From: Nitrospirota bacterium
GTDB lineage: Bacteria > Nitrospinota_A > UBA7883
DNA length: 64,000 nucleotides
Assembly: GCA_024275315.1 (NCBI GenBank)
Contig: JAJRZK010000009.1
Coordinates: 62,001-126,000 of the forward strand
Direction of reading: 5' to 3'
How positions within the stretch are numbered: the stretch's first letter is position 1; the number at the start of each line of letters is the position of its first letter. Positions 44,901 through 53,380 of this stretch are shown piece by piece. Below the pieces are notes generated by a model that was not told the origin of the DNA, made no database searches, and saw nothing but the letters and a program-made list of their open reading frames with translations. The position numbers and the translations under genes are program-made.

Positions 44901-47234
44901 ATGGATATAAGGCTTCTCGCCAGGCGAGCTTTCAACCTGCTCAAATGGCTGGCCATACCAGGCTCGTATAACGAGCTCGATCCCAACGATATCATCGAGC
45001 GAAGGAAAAGAAAAACCCGAGCGGTGATGTTCGGTGTGATCATCTTGTTCATACTGATGACTCTTGCGGCCATCATCCTGCAAGACTCCAGTGTCGACGC
45101 TCCGATCTCGAACGATATAGCCGTTGCGCTGGTGTTCAACCTGGACCTTATCCTGCTGGTTGTCATCGTTCTGCTGGTGTTCCGGAACCTGGTCAAGCTC
45201 TATTTTGAAAAAAGGGGAGGAAAAGCAGGCTCGCGTTTTCAGACCAAACTGATTTTCGCTTTCCTGGGGTTGACCCTGATTCCCTCGGCGTTGATGTTCG
45301 CCGTTGCGTCGGAGCTGATAGGAGACACCGTTGACAAGTGGATCAACTCGCGCATCGAGCATACGTTGCAACAGTCCCTGCAAGTGGCCGATTCGCTCTA
45401 CAAACAGTCCGAAGACGAAACCAACGCATACGCCTATTATCTTTCCGGCCTCATAGACAAACGCGGCTGGCTGAAGAAAAAATATGTAAACCAGCTTGCG
45501 CTTCTGGCGCGTCAAAAGGTGCTGGAATACAATATGGACATAATCCAGATATACAGCGGAGATTTCGAGCTGATCGCCGAGGCCAAGCACTCCCGTGCGG
45601 AAAACCTCGATTTCAAGCTCGATTCCAAGCCGGACATGCTGGCCAAAGTCGCCATGGGGGAAAGCGTTACCAGCGTTGAGGATCTGAGCGGGACAAACAT
45701 GGTGGTAACCCTGGCGCCCATTCCAAGAAAGCTGAAAAAAGGGCAGATAAAAGGCCTTGTTGTTGTTGTAAAAATGGTTTCCAGGCAACTTATCAAAAAG
45801 ATTCACTCCATAGTCGCGGCTTTTGAGGATTACAAGCAACTAAGCCTTAAAAAGGAGATAATCAAGGCCTCATACCAGGTCACTCTGACCATGGTCACGC
45901 TGGTGATTGTTTTTTCTGCGATCTGGTTCGGTTTTTACATCGCCAAGGGGATCACGGTACCACTGAAGATGCTTGCCGAAGCCACGGAATCGGTCGCCAA
46001 GGGAAACCTTCATGTCAGGATCAACCTGCCCAGGCAAAACGATGAAGTCGGCCATCTGATAAACGCGTTTAACAAGATGACAGAGGATCTGGAAAACTTC
46101 AAGGAGCAAATCGAGCAATCCAACAAGGACCTGTCCGAGTCCAACATCGAGCTGTACCATTGGGGGCAATACATAGAAGCGGTGCTCGAAAACGTTGTCG
46201 GCGGAATAATATCGATAGACAAAACCGGCTCCGTCACCACCATCAACGATTCCGCCGCGAGAACTTTCGGCGTCTCCGCTTCCTACGCCAGGGGACGCGA
46301 TTACAGAAAGCTGTTTCAAGCCGCTTACCTAGACCCTATCCGCCGCATGATCCGGGATATGAGTGAGGAGAAAAAAACCATAGATAAAGAATTGATCCTC
46401 CATGTAAACGGCCAGCGAAGGATCATAAAAACCAGCGTCTCGGTCCTCAGCGACCACAACGGACAATATATGGGAATGGTGTTCGTGTTCGACGATGTAA
46501 CGGACCTCATATCGGCGCAGTTGGCCATAGCCTGGCGCGAAATGGCCAGAACAATAGCCCACGAAATTAAAAATCCGCTTACACCGATTCAGTTGAACGC
46601 CCAGCGGATGCGGCGCAAATTCGAGCAGAATTCCGAGGATTTCGCCAAAGTGTTCGACGATGCGACCAACATAATAATTGAAGAGGTCGAGCGGCTCAAA
46701 TCCCTGGTAAACAAGTTCTCCATGCTGGCCAAGCAGTCCGAAGCGGAACTGGGCGCAAAAAAAGAATCGCCGGTCGAGGGGCTTGAGCTGAACCCGGAGC
46801 CGAGCATGCTGCACGACATCGTTTTTGATATCGTAAAATTATACAAGGGCACTTTCCCCGGTGTGACCCTGGAAACGGCGCTCGACCCATCCATCCTGCT
46901 TGTGAACATAGACGCAGAGCAAATACGCCGTGTCATAATAAATCTTGTTGAAAACGCCATAGACGCGGTGAACGGAGATGGCCTTATATCCATAAGGACA
47001 AAAGCCGACTGGGACAGGGGCAAACTGACCCTCGAGGTCGCCGACACCGGGCATGGTGTGACCGAAGATATAAAGAGCAGGATATTCCAGCCCTATTTTT
47101 CCACCAAGGAAAAGGGGACTGGTCTGGGGCTGGCTATAGTAAGCCGTGTCATAGAAGATCACGGGGGAGTTATATCAGTCAATAACGCGGAGGGTGGGGG
47201 CTCTGTGTTTAGCATCGAACTTGATATCGATTAA
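44901..47234 (+). CDS. NtrY-like transmembrane sensor histidine kinase
   Basis: A 777-residue protein. Three N-terminal membrane helices (VMFGVIILFILMTLAAIIL; LVFNLDLILLVVIVLLVF; LIFAFLGLTLIPSALMFAV), a periplasmic sensor region (about 150-325), a fourth helix, HAMP (KGITVPLKMLAEATESVAKGNL), PAS (about 430-530), HisKA with AHEIKNPLTPIQ (His554), and HATPase with NLVENAIDA, DTGHGV and GTGLGLAI. This is the NtrY architecture. The protein encoded 142 bases downstream has a full receiver and no DNA-binding domain and is the probable phosphorylation target. The stimulus is unknown; an envelope signal is plausible. Confidence 0.92.
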   Translation: MDIRLLARRAFNLLKWLAIPGSYNELDPNDIIERRKRKTRAVMFGVIILFILMTLAAIILQDSSVDAPISNDIAVALVFNLDLILLVVIVLLVFRNLVKLYFEKRGGKAGSRFQTKLIFAFLGLTLIPSALMFAVASELIGDTVDKWINSRIEHTLQQSLQVADSLYKQSEDETNAYAYYLSGLIDKRGWLKKKYVNQLALLARQKVLEYNMDIIQIYSGDFELIAEAKHSRAENLDFKLDSKPDMLAKVAMGESVTSVEDLSGTNMVVTLAPIPRKLKKGQIKGLVVVVKMVSRQLIKKIHSIVAAFEDYKQLSLKKEIIKASYQVTLTMVTLVIVFSAIWFGFYIAKGITVPLKMLAEATESVAKGNLHVRINLPRQNDEVGHLINAFNKMTEDLENFKEQIEQSNKDLSESNIELYHWGQYIEAVLENVVGGIISIDKTGSVTTINDSAARTFGVSASYARGRDYRKLFQAAYLDPIRRMIRDMSEEKKTIDKELILHVNGQRRIIKTSVSVLSDHNGQYMGMVFVFDDVTDLISAQLAIAWREMARTIAHEIKNPLTPIQLNAQRMRRKFEQNSEDFAKVFDDATNIIIEEVERLKSLVNKFSMLAKQSEAELGAKKESPVEGLELNPEPSMLHDIVFDIVKLYKGTFPGVTLETALDPSILLVNIDAEQIRRVIINLVENAIDAVNGDGLISIRTKADWDRGKLTLEVADTGHGVTEDIKSRIFQPYFSTKEKGTGLGLAIVSRVIEDHGGVISVNNAEGGGSVFSIELDID

Positions 47235-47376
47235 TGCTAGAATGCCAAATGAACCCCGGGTTTCCTGAAACGAACAACCTCCGTGGATAACCTCTGGTAA
47301 TTAGTGTTTTTATGCTCGGCTATGGCAGGAAGCCTGGCGACAAACCCTGATTTTTGAACAAAGGACGCACGCTCGA

Positions 47377-49500
47377 ATGACAAAAGGCAAAATCCTTGTC
47401 GTGGACGACGAAGAGAACATTCGAGGTTCCCTGAAGGAAATACTCGTTGACGAAGGTTATGAGGTCTCCATCGCCGAGGACGGGGAAACAGCCCTGCGCA
47501 TGATACAGTCTGAAGCTCCGGATCTGGTTTTGCTTGATGTCTGGATTCCCGGAATAGACGGCATACAGACACTTAAACTGTTAAAAAAAATGGATTCCAA
47601 CACAGAAGTGGTCATGATGAGCGGCCATGGCGCCGTTGATACCGCTGTCAAGGCCACGAAGCTTGGGGCGTACGATTTTATCGAAAAACCGTTTTCCCTT
47701 GATACGGTTCTTCGCAAAGCTTCCGAGGCGCTCCAAAACAAGCGCGGCAGGGCACAGGGAGGTGGAGCGGTCGGTGAAGAGGTTTTTACCGAAAACTGGT
47801 TTATCGGATCGTCGGAAAATGCCGCACAGGTAAACGCGTTTCTGCGAAAAGCTTCTAATAGCGTTGAACCGGCCCTGATTTGTGGCGAATCCGGTCTCGG
47901 CAAAAGATTCGCCGCTCGCCTGATCCACGAGCGGTCAAAACGGCGGAATGAACCTTTCACTGAAATTTCCTGCGACACTACCAGCGTCCAGGATTTTGAC
48001 GCGCTACTGTTCGGAAAACACTCGGAAAACAGTGATGATAATCACATGTCGGATTCAAGGAGAACAACGCTGGCTGGCAGCGGGACGATATTTTTTGACA
48101 AGCTCGACAGCCTGTCCATTAAATCGCAACGCAAGCTCTTCAAGGCTTTGGACAGGGGCATAAGGGACCCCAAAAGTAGCGGTGGCTCTCTAAACGCGAG
48201 GATAATCGCATCTTCAGACTCGATTATCCGAAGCGACTCGGTTGAAAATAATATAATCAAGGGTTTTGTAGGCCTTTTTTCCGGCATGACGATAAACATC
48301 ACTCCTCTACGCCAGCGCAGAGAGGACATCAAGGATCTTGTGTCCAAGTTTGTGGGCGACTTCGGCGTAGTTTACGGCAAACACATAGAAACCATTGACA
48401 AGAAGTTTTTGGACGTTATTTCAAGCTCTCCTCTTCCCGGCAACACAGTGGAACTATACAACATTGTCGAGATGGCTATCCTTTCATGCCAAGGCGCAAC
48501 GCTGACCCTGGATCATCTTGCGCCGACCGACCATGAAAAGCAAACCGGATACGCAAAATCCTCCAAAAACACCGCCATAGCAGAGGTTTCCGGAACGGCC
48601 GACAAAACCGCCCGCACCAGGAAAGCGGCGCGGCGCACAAGCAAGAACACCGTGTATCAACGCACTTTGAGAAACTCCGTGGTACTGTGCGGCCAGGGAC
48701 TGCACTCCGGGATAAAAACGGGGATAATTCTTTCACCCTTGCCGCCGAATTCCGGAATCGTCTTCTGGGATATCAGCTCCGGCGGGAAAGTGTCCGGGCT
48801 ACTGGATTTCGTCCGCTCCACCGAATACGCCACAACGCTTTCCCATGGTGACGTTACGATCAAAACGGTCGAACACCTGATGTCCGCGTTGCACAGCTAC
48901 CATATAGCCAATCTTCTCGTGAAAATAGGAGACGAAGCTCCTATTATGGATGGGTCGTCCCTTGATTTCTGCAAAATCATTGAAGATGGCGGGATAAAGG
49001 AGCAGGACGCGGTCGTAGAGCGTATTGCGCTGGACAAGGTTATCAGCGTCGGTGACCCGGACGATGGGCCATACCTGGCCGTGGAGCCTACGGACAATTT
49101 TTCAATAAGCTATTTTCTGGACTATCCCCCTCCCATCGGAAAGCAGGAACACGTCTATACCCACAAATCGGGGGAACATTACAGAAGGACAATAGCCCCG
49201 GCCAGAACGTTTGGATTTTTAAAGGACATCAAGAAGCTGGAAGAGGCGGGCCTTGCCAGCGGGGGGAAACTTTCCAACGTCATCCTTATAGACAACGAGA
49301 AAGTCGTCAACACGCCGCTGAGGTTTCCAAACGAACCTGCGCGTCATAAAATCCTCGATCTGATAGGTGACCTGTATCTGCTGGGCCGCCCGATCAATGG
49401 ACATTTTATCGCAAAGCGAAGCGGGCACACCCAAAACATCGCCCTGATAAAAAAGATAAGCAAGCATATAAACTCCGGAAAACATGAACCAGAATCATAA
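47377..49500 (+). CDS. lpxC: Fusion: response-regulator receiver + degenerate sigma-54 AAA+ domain + LpxC deacetylase
   Basis: A 707-residue fusion. Residues 1-120: receiver with Asp10/Asp11, phospho-Asp54, Ser82 and Lys104 all present. Residues about 140-385: AAA+ domain of NtrC/NtrX type but degenerate; Walker A GESGLGKR (170-177) is kept, the GAFTGA loop is replaced by an unrelated KHSENSDDNH stretch, and Walker B reads GTIFFDKLD with Lys in place of the catalytic Glu. No Fis-type helix follows. Residues about 424-700: complete LpxC with Glu499-His500 (EHLMSALH), His657, Asp661 (HKILD) and His684, spaced as in E. coli LpxC. It should deacetylate UDP-acyl-GlcNAc, the committed step of lipid A synthesis, likely under control of the NtrY-like kinase upstream. 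Confidence 0.93.
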   Translation: MTKGKILVVDDEENIRGSLKEILVDEGYEVSIAEDGETALRMIQSEAPDLVLLDVWIPGIDGIQTLKLLKKMDSNTEVVMMSGHGAVDTAVKATKLGAYDFIEKPFSLDTVLRKASEALQNKRGRAQGGGAVGEEVFTENWFIGSSENAAQVNAFLRKASNSVEPALICGESGLGKRFAARLIHERSKRRNEPFTEISCDTTSVQDFDALLFGKHSENSDDNHMSDSRRTTLAGSGTIFFDKLDSLSIKSQRKLFKALDRGIRDPKSSGGSLNARIIASSDSIIRSDSVENNIIKGFVGLFSGMTINITPLRQRREDIKDLVSKFVGDFGVVYGKHIETIDKKFLDVISSSPLPGNTVELYNIVEMAILSCQGATLTLDHLAPTDHEKQTGYAKSSKNTAIAEVSGTADKTARTRKAARRTSKNTVYQRTLRNSVVLCGQGLHSGIKTGIILSPLPPNSGIVFWDISSGGKVSGLLDFVRSTEYATTLSHGDVTIKTVEHLMSALHSYHIANLLVKIGDEAPIMDGSSLDFCKIIEDGGIKEQDAVVERIALDKVISVGDPDDGPYLAVEPTDNFSISYFLDYPPPIGKQEHVYTHKSGEHYRRTIAPARTFGFLKDIKKLEEAGLASGGKLSNVILIDNEKVVNTPLRFPNEPARHKILDLIGDLYLLGRPINGHFIAKRSGHTQNIALIKKISKHINSGKHEPES

Positions 49501-50086
49501 GTTGCGCGTTGCGGTTTTGGCTTCCGGAAGAGGGTCGAACCTGCAGGCGCTGATAGACTCGTGCCGGTCGGGCGAGGTGGATGCGCGGGTGATTCTCGTG
49601 ATATCCGACAATCCGGCCGCCAGGGCTCTCGAACTCGCCAGAAAAAACTCCATCCCCGCCACCGTGATCGAAGCGAAAGGATACCACTCCCGTCACGAGT
49701 TCAACACCGCCCTTGCCGACGCGGTGGAACGGTCCGGGGCGGATCTTGTCTGTCTGGCAGGTTTTATGCGTGTGTTATCAGAGGCTTTTCTTGAACGGTT
49801 CAACGGGATGATAATAAACATCCATCCATCCCTGCTCCCTTCCTTCCCCGGCCTTAACGCGCAAAAACAGGCGCTGGAGCACGGGGTGAAGGTGACCGGC
49901 TGTACTGTCCATTGGGTGGACAGGGGGGTCGACACCGGTTCGATAATCCTGCAGGATTGTGTAAAAGTCGAACCGGACGATACGGTCGAAACATTAAGCC
50001 AGAGGATTTTAAAACAGGAGCACGTCATATATCCCAAAGCCGTGCAACTGATAGCTTCGGGCGCTGTAAAGGCTCCCGTGCGGTAA
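49484..50086 (+). CDS. purN: Phosphoribosylglycinamide formyltransferase
   Basis: A 200-residue enzyme with LRVAVLASGRGSNLQALID (phosphate loop), LAGFMRVLSEAFLERF, and the catalytic NIHPSLLPSFPGLNAQKQALEHGVKVTGCTVHWVD, including Asn-His and the HPSLLP signature. It formylates GAR with 10-formyl-THF in purine synthesis. It starts inside the lpxC fusion (17-base overlap), so translation is linked to it, and ends 17 bases before lolA. Confidence 0.96.
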   Translation: MNQNHKLRVAVLASGRGSNLQALIDSCRSGEVDARVILVISDNPAARALELARKNSIPATVIEAKGYHSRHEFNTALADAVERSGADLVCLAGFMRVLSEAFLERFNGMIINIHPSLLPSFPGLNAQKQALEHGVKVTGCTVHWVDRGVDTGSIILQDCVKVEPDDTVETLSQRILKQEHVIYPKAVQLIASGAVKAPVR

Positions 50087-50103
50087 ACCTGCCTGCCGAT
50101 AAC

Positions 50104-50814
50104 ATGACAAGTTTCACTAGTCTCATTTCCCGGCAAAAAACGCTTGGGGCGATTCTCCTTTTCGCCATTTGCGCTGTCTGCCTCCCGGCACAGGCCAGCG
50201 CGGCGCCGGCGGAGCTTGACGACCTTATAGCCAAAACCCAGGCGTCTTTTAACAAGACAAAAACGCTGACTGCGGATTTTACCCAGGAGACGGTAAACAA
50301 AGGATTCGGGCGTGTTACAAAATCAAATGGGCGCTTGTATCTTTTGAAACCGGCGATGATGCGATGGGAATATGAGACACCAAAAGGGCTTTTATTGCTG
50401 ATCGACGGAAAGAAACTCTGGTATTACGACCCGGAGGACAATACAGCCTATTTTGACAAGCTGGAAGGATATTTGCACCCAAAATCCCCCGCCATGTTCC
50501 TGGCTGGCGAGGAACCACTGACCAGCCTGTTTACAATCGAATTGGCGCCGACGTCAAAAGAGGATAAACTTGATACCAGGGCAATGAAGCTGACCCCGAA
50601 AGAGCCGCAACCTGGCGTTCGGGCGATGTTGCTCAAGGTCGATGCAAAGACTTATACAATCCGCGAGCTGATTGTGGTGGATCATCTCGGAAATCGAAAC
50701 AGGCTGATGTTTAGCAATGTCAGACAGCCGGACAGGATTGACCCGGATTTTTTTAAATTTAATATTCCGGAAGGGGCGAGCGCGCGGGCGATGCCAAATC
50801 CCGGGATAAAATAA
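50104..50814 (+). CDS. lolA: Outer-membrane lipoprotein carrier protein LolA
   Basis: A 236-residue protein from ATG 50104; longer in-frame starts lie within purN. Signal peptide ends near QASA-AP. The mature LolA fold is recognisable: KTLTADFTQETVNKGFGRVTKSNGRLYLLKPAMMRWEYETPKGLLLLIDGKKLWYYDPEDN, with the hydrophobic half-barrel and ENTAYFDKL-like segment. It ferries lipoproteins from LolCDE to LolB across the periplasm. No lolCDE is in the window. Lies between purN and rseP in an envelope-themed unit. Confidence 0.93.
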   Translation: MTSFTSLISRQKTLGAILLFAICAVCLPAQASAAPAELDDLIAKTQASFNKTKTLTADFTQETVNKGFGRVTKSNGRLYLLKPAMMRWEYETPKGLLLLIDGKKLWYYDPEDNTAYFDKLEGYLHPKSPAMFLAGEEPLTSLFTIELAPTSKEDKLDTRAMKLTPKEPQPGVRAMLLKVDAKTYTIRELIVVDHLGNRNRLMFSNVRQPDRIDPDFFKFNIPEGASARAMPNPGIK

Positions 50815-50836
50815 TATTGAATGAAAGATAGAGGCA

Positions 50837-51952
50837 ATGAACATATTTGGCGTCATGACTTTTATTGAAACATTGACACCTGAACGGCTGGTCGGATGGG
50901 TGGAGTTCGGCTTGTCCGCGATTATAGTTCTGGGTATGCTAATTGTTGTGCACGAGTGCGGCCATTTTATAACCGGCAGGCTTGTGGGGGTGCGGGTCGA
51001 AAAGTTTTCCATCGGGTTCGGGCCCCGGGCGTGGGGCAAGACCATAGGTTCCACCGAATATCTGATTTCCTGGATTCCTCTCGGAGGGTACGTAAAATTT
51101 TACGGAGACGATCCGGACGCGGAGGTGGAGGACCAGGATGAATCGTTTTTTAACCAGGTGGTCTGGAAAAGACTGCTGATTGTGGCCGCAGGCCCATTTT
51201 CCAACCTCGCTTTCGCCATTGTCATTGTCGCCCTTGCGGCCATGATAGGGTTGCCGGAGGGCTCCAGGATAATCGACGAAGTAATGAAAGACTCACCGGC
51301 CCAGCAGGGGGGGCTGTTACCCGGAGACAGGATTGACGCCATTAATGGGCTTAAGATGGCCACCTGGAAAGATGTCCAGACAACCATCCAGAAATCGCCG
51401 GGCGAAAACCTCAGCATTGATGTGTACCGTGAATCGGGCGAGCGGGTGGAGCTTACAATCACACCGAGAGAACACAAGGGAGTCACCATCGACGGCAAAG
51501 AGATAACCATCGGCCAGATCGGTGTAATGCCCAGGCAGATAACAAAACAATACCCGCCCCACCTGGCCGTGGTCAAGGGTGTCACATGGACATGGGATGT
51601 GACGGTTCTCACCTTTTGGGCGATCTCGAAGCTGATCACCCGCGAGATTCCGGCGGATCAGATAGCGGGTCCCATAGGAATCATGAAAATGGCCGGTCAG
51701 GCGGCAAAGACGGGATTCGAAAGCCTGTTGCTATTTATAGGATTAATCTCGGTCAACCTGGGCATATTGAACCTGCTACCCATACCGGTTCTGGACGGGG
51801 GGCATATATTGTTTTTCTCGATTGAAGCCGCGCTTGGCAAACCGTTGAAACTCAAACACCAGGAGCTGGCCCAGCAGGTGGGTATATTCATGCTCATCAG
51901 CCTTATGGCCCTGGCTTTTTACAACGATATAGCGCGGATGATAAATGGTTGA
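50837..51952 (+). CDS. rseP: RIP site-2 protease RseP
   Basis: A 371-residue inner-membrane zinc protease: HECGH at 39-43 in the first helix, a PDZ domain (about 115-205; LPEGSRIIDEVMKDSPAQQGGLLPGDRIDAINGL), and NLLPIPVLDGGHILFF with the third metal ligand in the penultimate membrane region. It cleaves anti-sigma factors and remnant signal peptides within the membrane. Here it ends the kinase-LpxC unit. A possible substrate is the anti-sigma-like protein encoded at 62736, but that is only inference. Confidence 0.95.
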   Translation: MNIFGVMTFIETLTPERLVGWVEFGLSAIIVLGMLIVVHECGHFITGRLVGVRVEKFSIGFGPRAWGKTIGSTEYLISWIPLGGYVKFYGDDPDAEVEDQDESFFNQVVWKRLLIVAAGPFSNLAFAIVIVALAAMIGLPEGSRIIDEVMKDSPAQQGGLLPGDRIDAINGLKMATWKDVQTTIQKSPGENLSIDVYRESGERVELTITPREHKGVTIDGKEITIGQIGVMPRQITKQYPPHLAVVKGVTWTWDVTVLTFWAISKLITREIPADQIAGPIGIMKMAGQAAKTGFESLLLFIGLISVNLGILNLLPIPVLDGGHILFFSIEAALGKPLKLKHQELAQQVGIFMLISLMALAFYNDIARMING

Positions 51953-51961
51953 CTTTAAAAA

Positions 51962-52609
51962 TTAAACACCACGAGCGTCGGGTCGCCAGATAAATTTGTG
52001 CAGTTGCAGGTTCAGTCTCGCCCGAACACCTGACTCCAAAAGCCATTTCGCTAATGTTTTTGGCTCCACTATACCGCTGGCCGGGGAAAAAAGAAGCGTG
52101 CAACGCTCCTCCAGGCCACGATCCCTGACCATCCCCACGGCCCAGTCAAAGTCTTCCCTGGACGTGATTACGAATTTTATCTGGTCTGATCGCTTTACAT
52201 GATTAAAATTCGATTCGAAAAAGGAATCAGCCGCGCCTGATCCCGGGGTTTTTATATCGACAATATATATGGCCCGATTGTCGAACGATCCGATATCCAC
52301 GGCGCCGTTGGTCTCCACCAACGTTTCAAATCCGCTTTCGACCAGCCTTGCGATCAACTCTCCGGCAACGCTTTGAGCAAGCGGCTCGCCGCCGGTTATT
52401 TCCACAAGTTTTACACCAAAACCTTTCACACGGCTTATGATATCCTCAACTTCCGCAGGTTCGCCGGCGCTTTTCGCGGCGTAAACCGTATCGCAATAGA
52501 CACAATCCAGGTTGCACCCGGCAAGACGGATAAACACGCACGGCAACCCGGCGAAGGTCGATTCACCCTGGATTGAAAGAAAAATCTCTGAAAGCTTTAC
52601 GGCGCCCAT
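51962..52609 (-). CDS. queE: 7-carboxy-7-deazaguanine synthase (radical SAM)
   Basis: A 215-residue radical SAM enzyme: LSEIFLSIQGESTFAGLPCVFIRLAGCNLDCVYCDT with the CxxxCxxC cluster at Cys32, Cys36 and Cys39, then VEITGGEPLAQ for SAM binding. QueE contracts 6-carboxytetrahydropterin to CDG in queuosine synthesis. No other que gene is nearby. Last gene of the fab-rnc strand, converging with rseP after nine bases. Confidence 0.93.
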   Translation of the reverse strand: MGAVKLSEIFLSIQGESTFAGLPCVFIRLAGCNLDCVYCDTVYAAKSAGEPAEVEDIISRVKGFGVKLVEITGGEPLAQSVAGELIARLVESGFETLVETNGAVDIGSFDNRAIYIVDIKTPGSGAADSFFESNFNHVKRSDQIKFVITSREDFDWAVGMVRDRGLEERCTLLFSPASGIVEPKTLAKWLLESGVRARLNLQLHKFIWRPDARGV

Positions 52610-52639
52610 AAGCCGTTGGAAAACCCCGAAGTCCGCTTT

Positions 52640-53368
52640 TCAGACACGTTGTTTCTGGCGAGCCATCAGCATTTCATAGCTTTGTTTGGCCGCATATTGC
52701 TCTGCTTCCTTCTTTGTCCTGCCAATCCCGACACCGTAGGGTTCTCCAAGAATGAAGACCCGCACTTTAAACTTTTTCGCATGATCCGGCCCGGATTCGC
52801 AGATGAGGTGATATTGAGGATTTGAAAGGATATGAGCCTGGCAATGTTTCTGGATATGCCCTTTATAGTCGACAATCCGCTTTTCGGTGGTCAATCCGTC
52901 TATTGGCTCTTTGTAGCGCCCCAGGAATATTTCGTACACTTTGTCAAATGACGAGTCCAGAAACAGGGCCGCGACAACAGCTTCAAAGGCGTTGGCCAGC
53001 AGAGAGCTTTTCTCCCTGCCGCCGCTTCCCTCTTCCCCTTTTCCCAGCAAAAGATATGATCCGATGTCGAGTTCCCTGGCGAATTGCGCCAGGGATTGCT
53101 CGTTTACCACCTGCGCGCGTATTTTGGAAAGCTCGCCTTCGGTCATGTCACCATCACGTGTCATAAGGTAGCGGGACACCACAAGATCAATAACAGAATC
53201 ACCCAGAAATTCGAACCGCTCGTTGTTCTTGATGCAACAACCCTGGTTTTCGTTGGTGTAAGACTTGTGAGTAAGGGCTTTGTTCAACAGCTCCGGGTTC
53301 TTGAAAACATAACCGAACTTGCAGGCCAAAGCTTTCAGTTTTTCAAGTCGATTTACATCAAACATCAT
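52640..53368 (-). CDS. rnc: Ribonuclease III
   Basis: A 242-residue enzyme. Catalytic domain with ALTHKSYTNE and the signature NERFEFLGDSVIDLVVSRYLM (49-69), EGELSKIRAQVVNEQSLA, and DAFEAVVAALFLD-like NAFEAVVAALFLDSSF; a double-stranded RNA-binding domain follows (KGHIQKHCQAHILSNPQYHLICESGPDHAKKF... AKQSYEMLMA). It processes rRNA precursors and double-stranded RNA. Thirteen bases after fabF, a common arrangement. Confidence 0.96.
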   Translation of the reverse strand: MMFDVNRLEKLKALACKFGYVFKNPELLNKALTHKSYTNENQGCCIKNNERFEFLGDSVIDLVVSRYLMTRDGDMTEGELSKIRAQVVNEQSLAQFARELDIGSYLLLGKGEEGSGGREKSSLLANAFEAVVAALFLDSSFDKVYEIFLGRYKEPIDGLTTEKRIVDYKGHIQKHCQAHILSNPQYHLICESGPDHAKKFKVRVFILGEPYGVGIGRTKKEAEQYAAKQSYEMLMARQKQRV

Positions 53369-53380
53369 TAAAGAGATCAG

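Noticed and set aside
44733-45839. 368-codon minus-strand frame
   Set aside because: Antisense across the DUF4390 end and the NtrY-like membrane region; it is a shadow of their codon usage.
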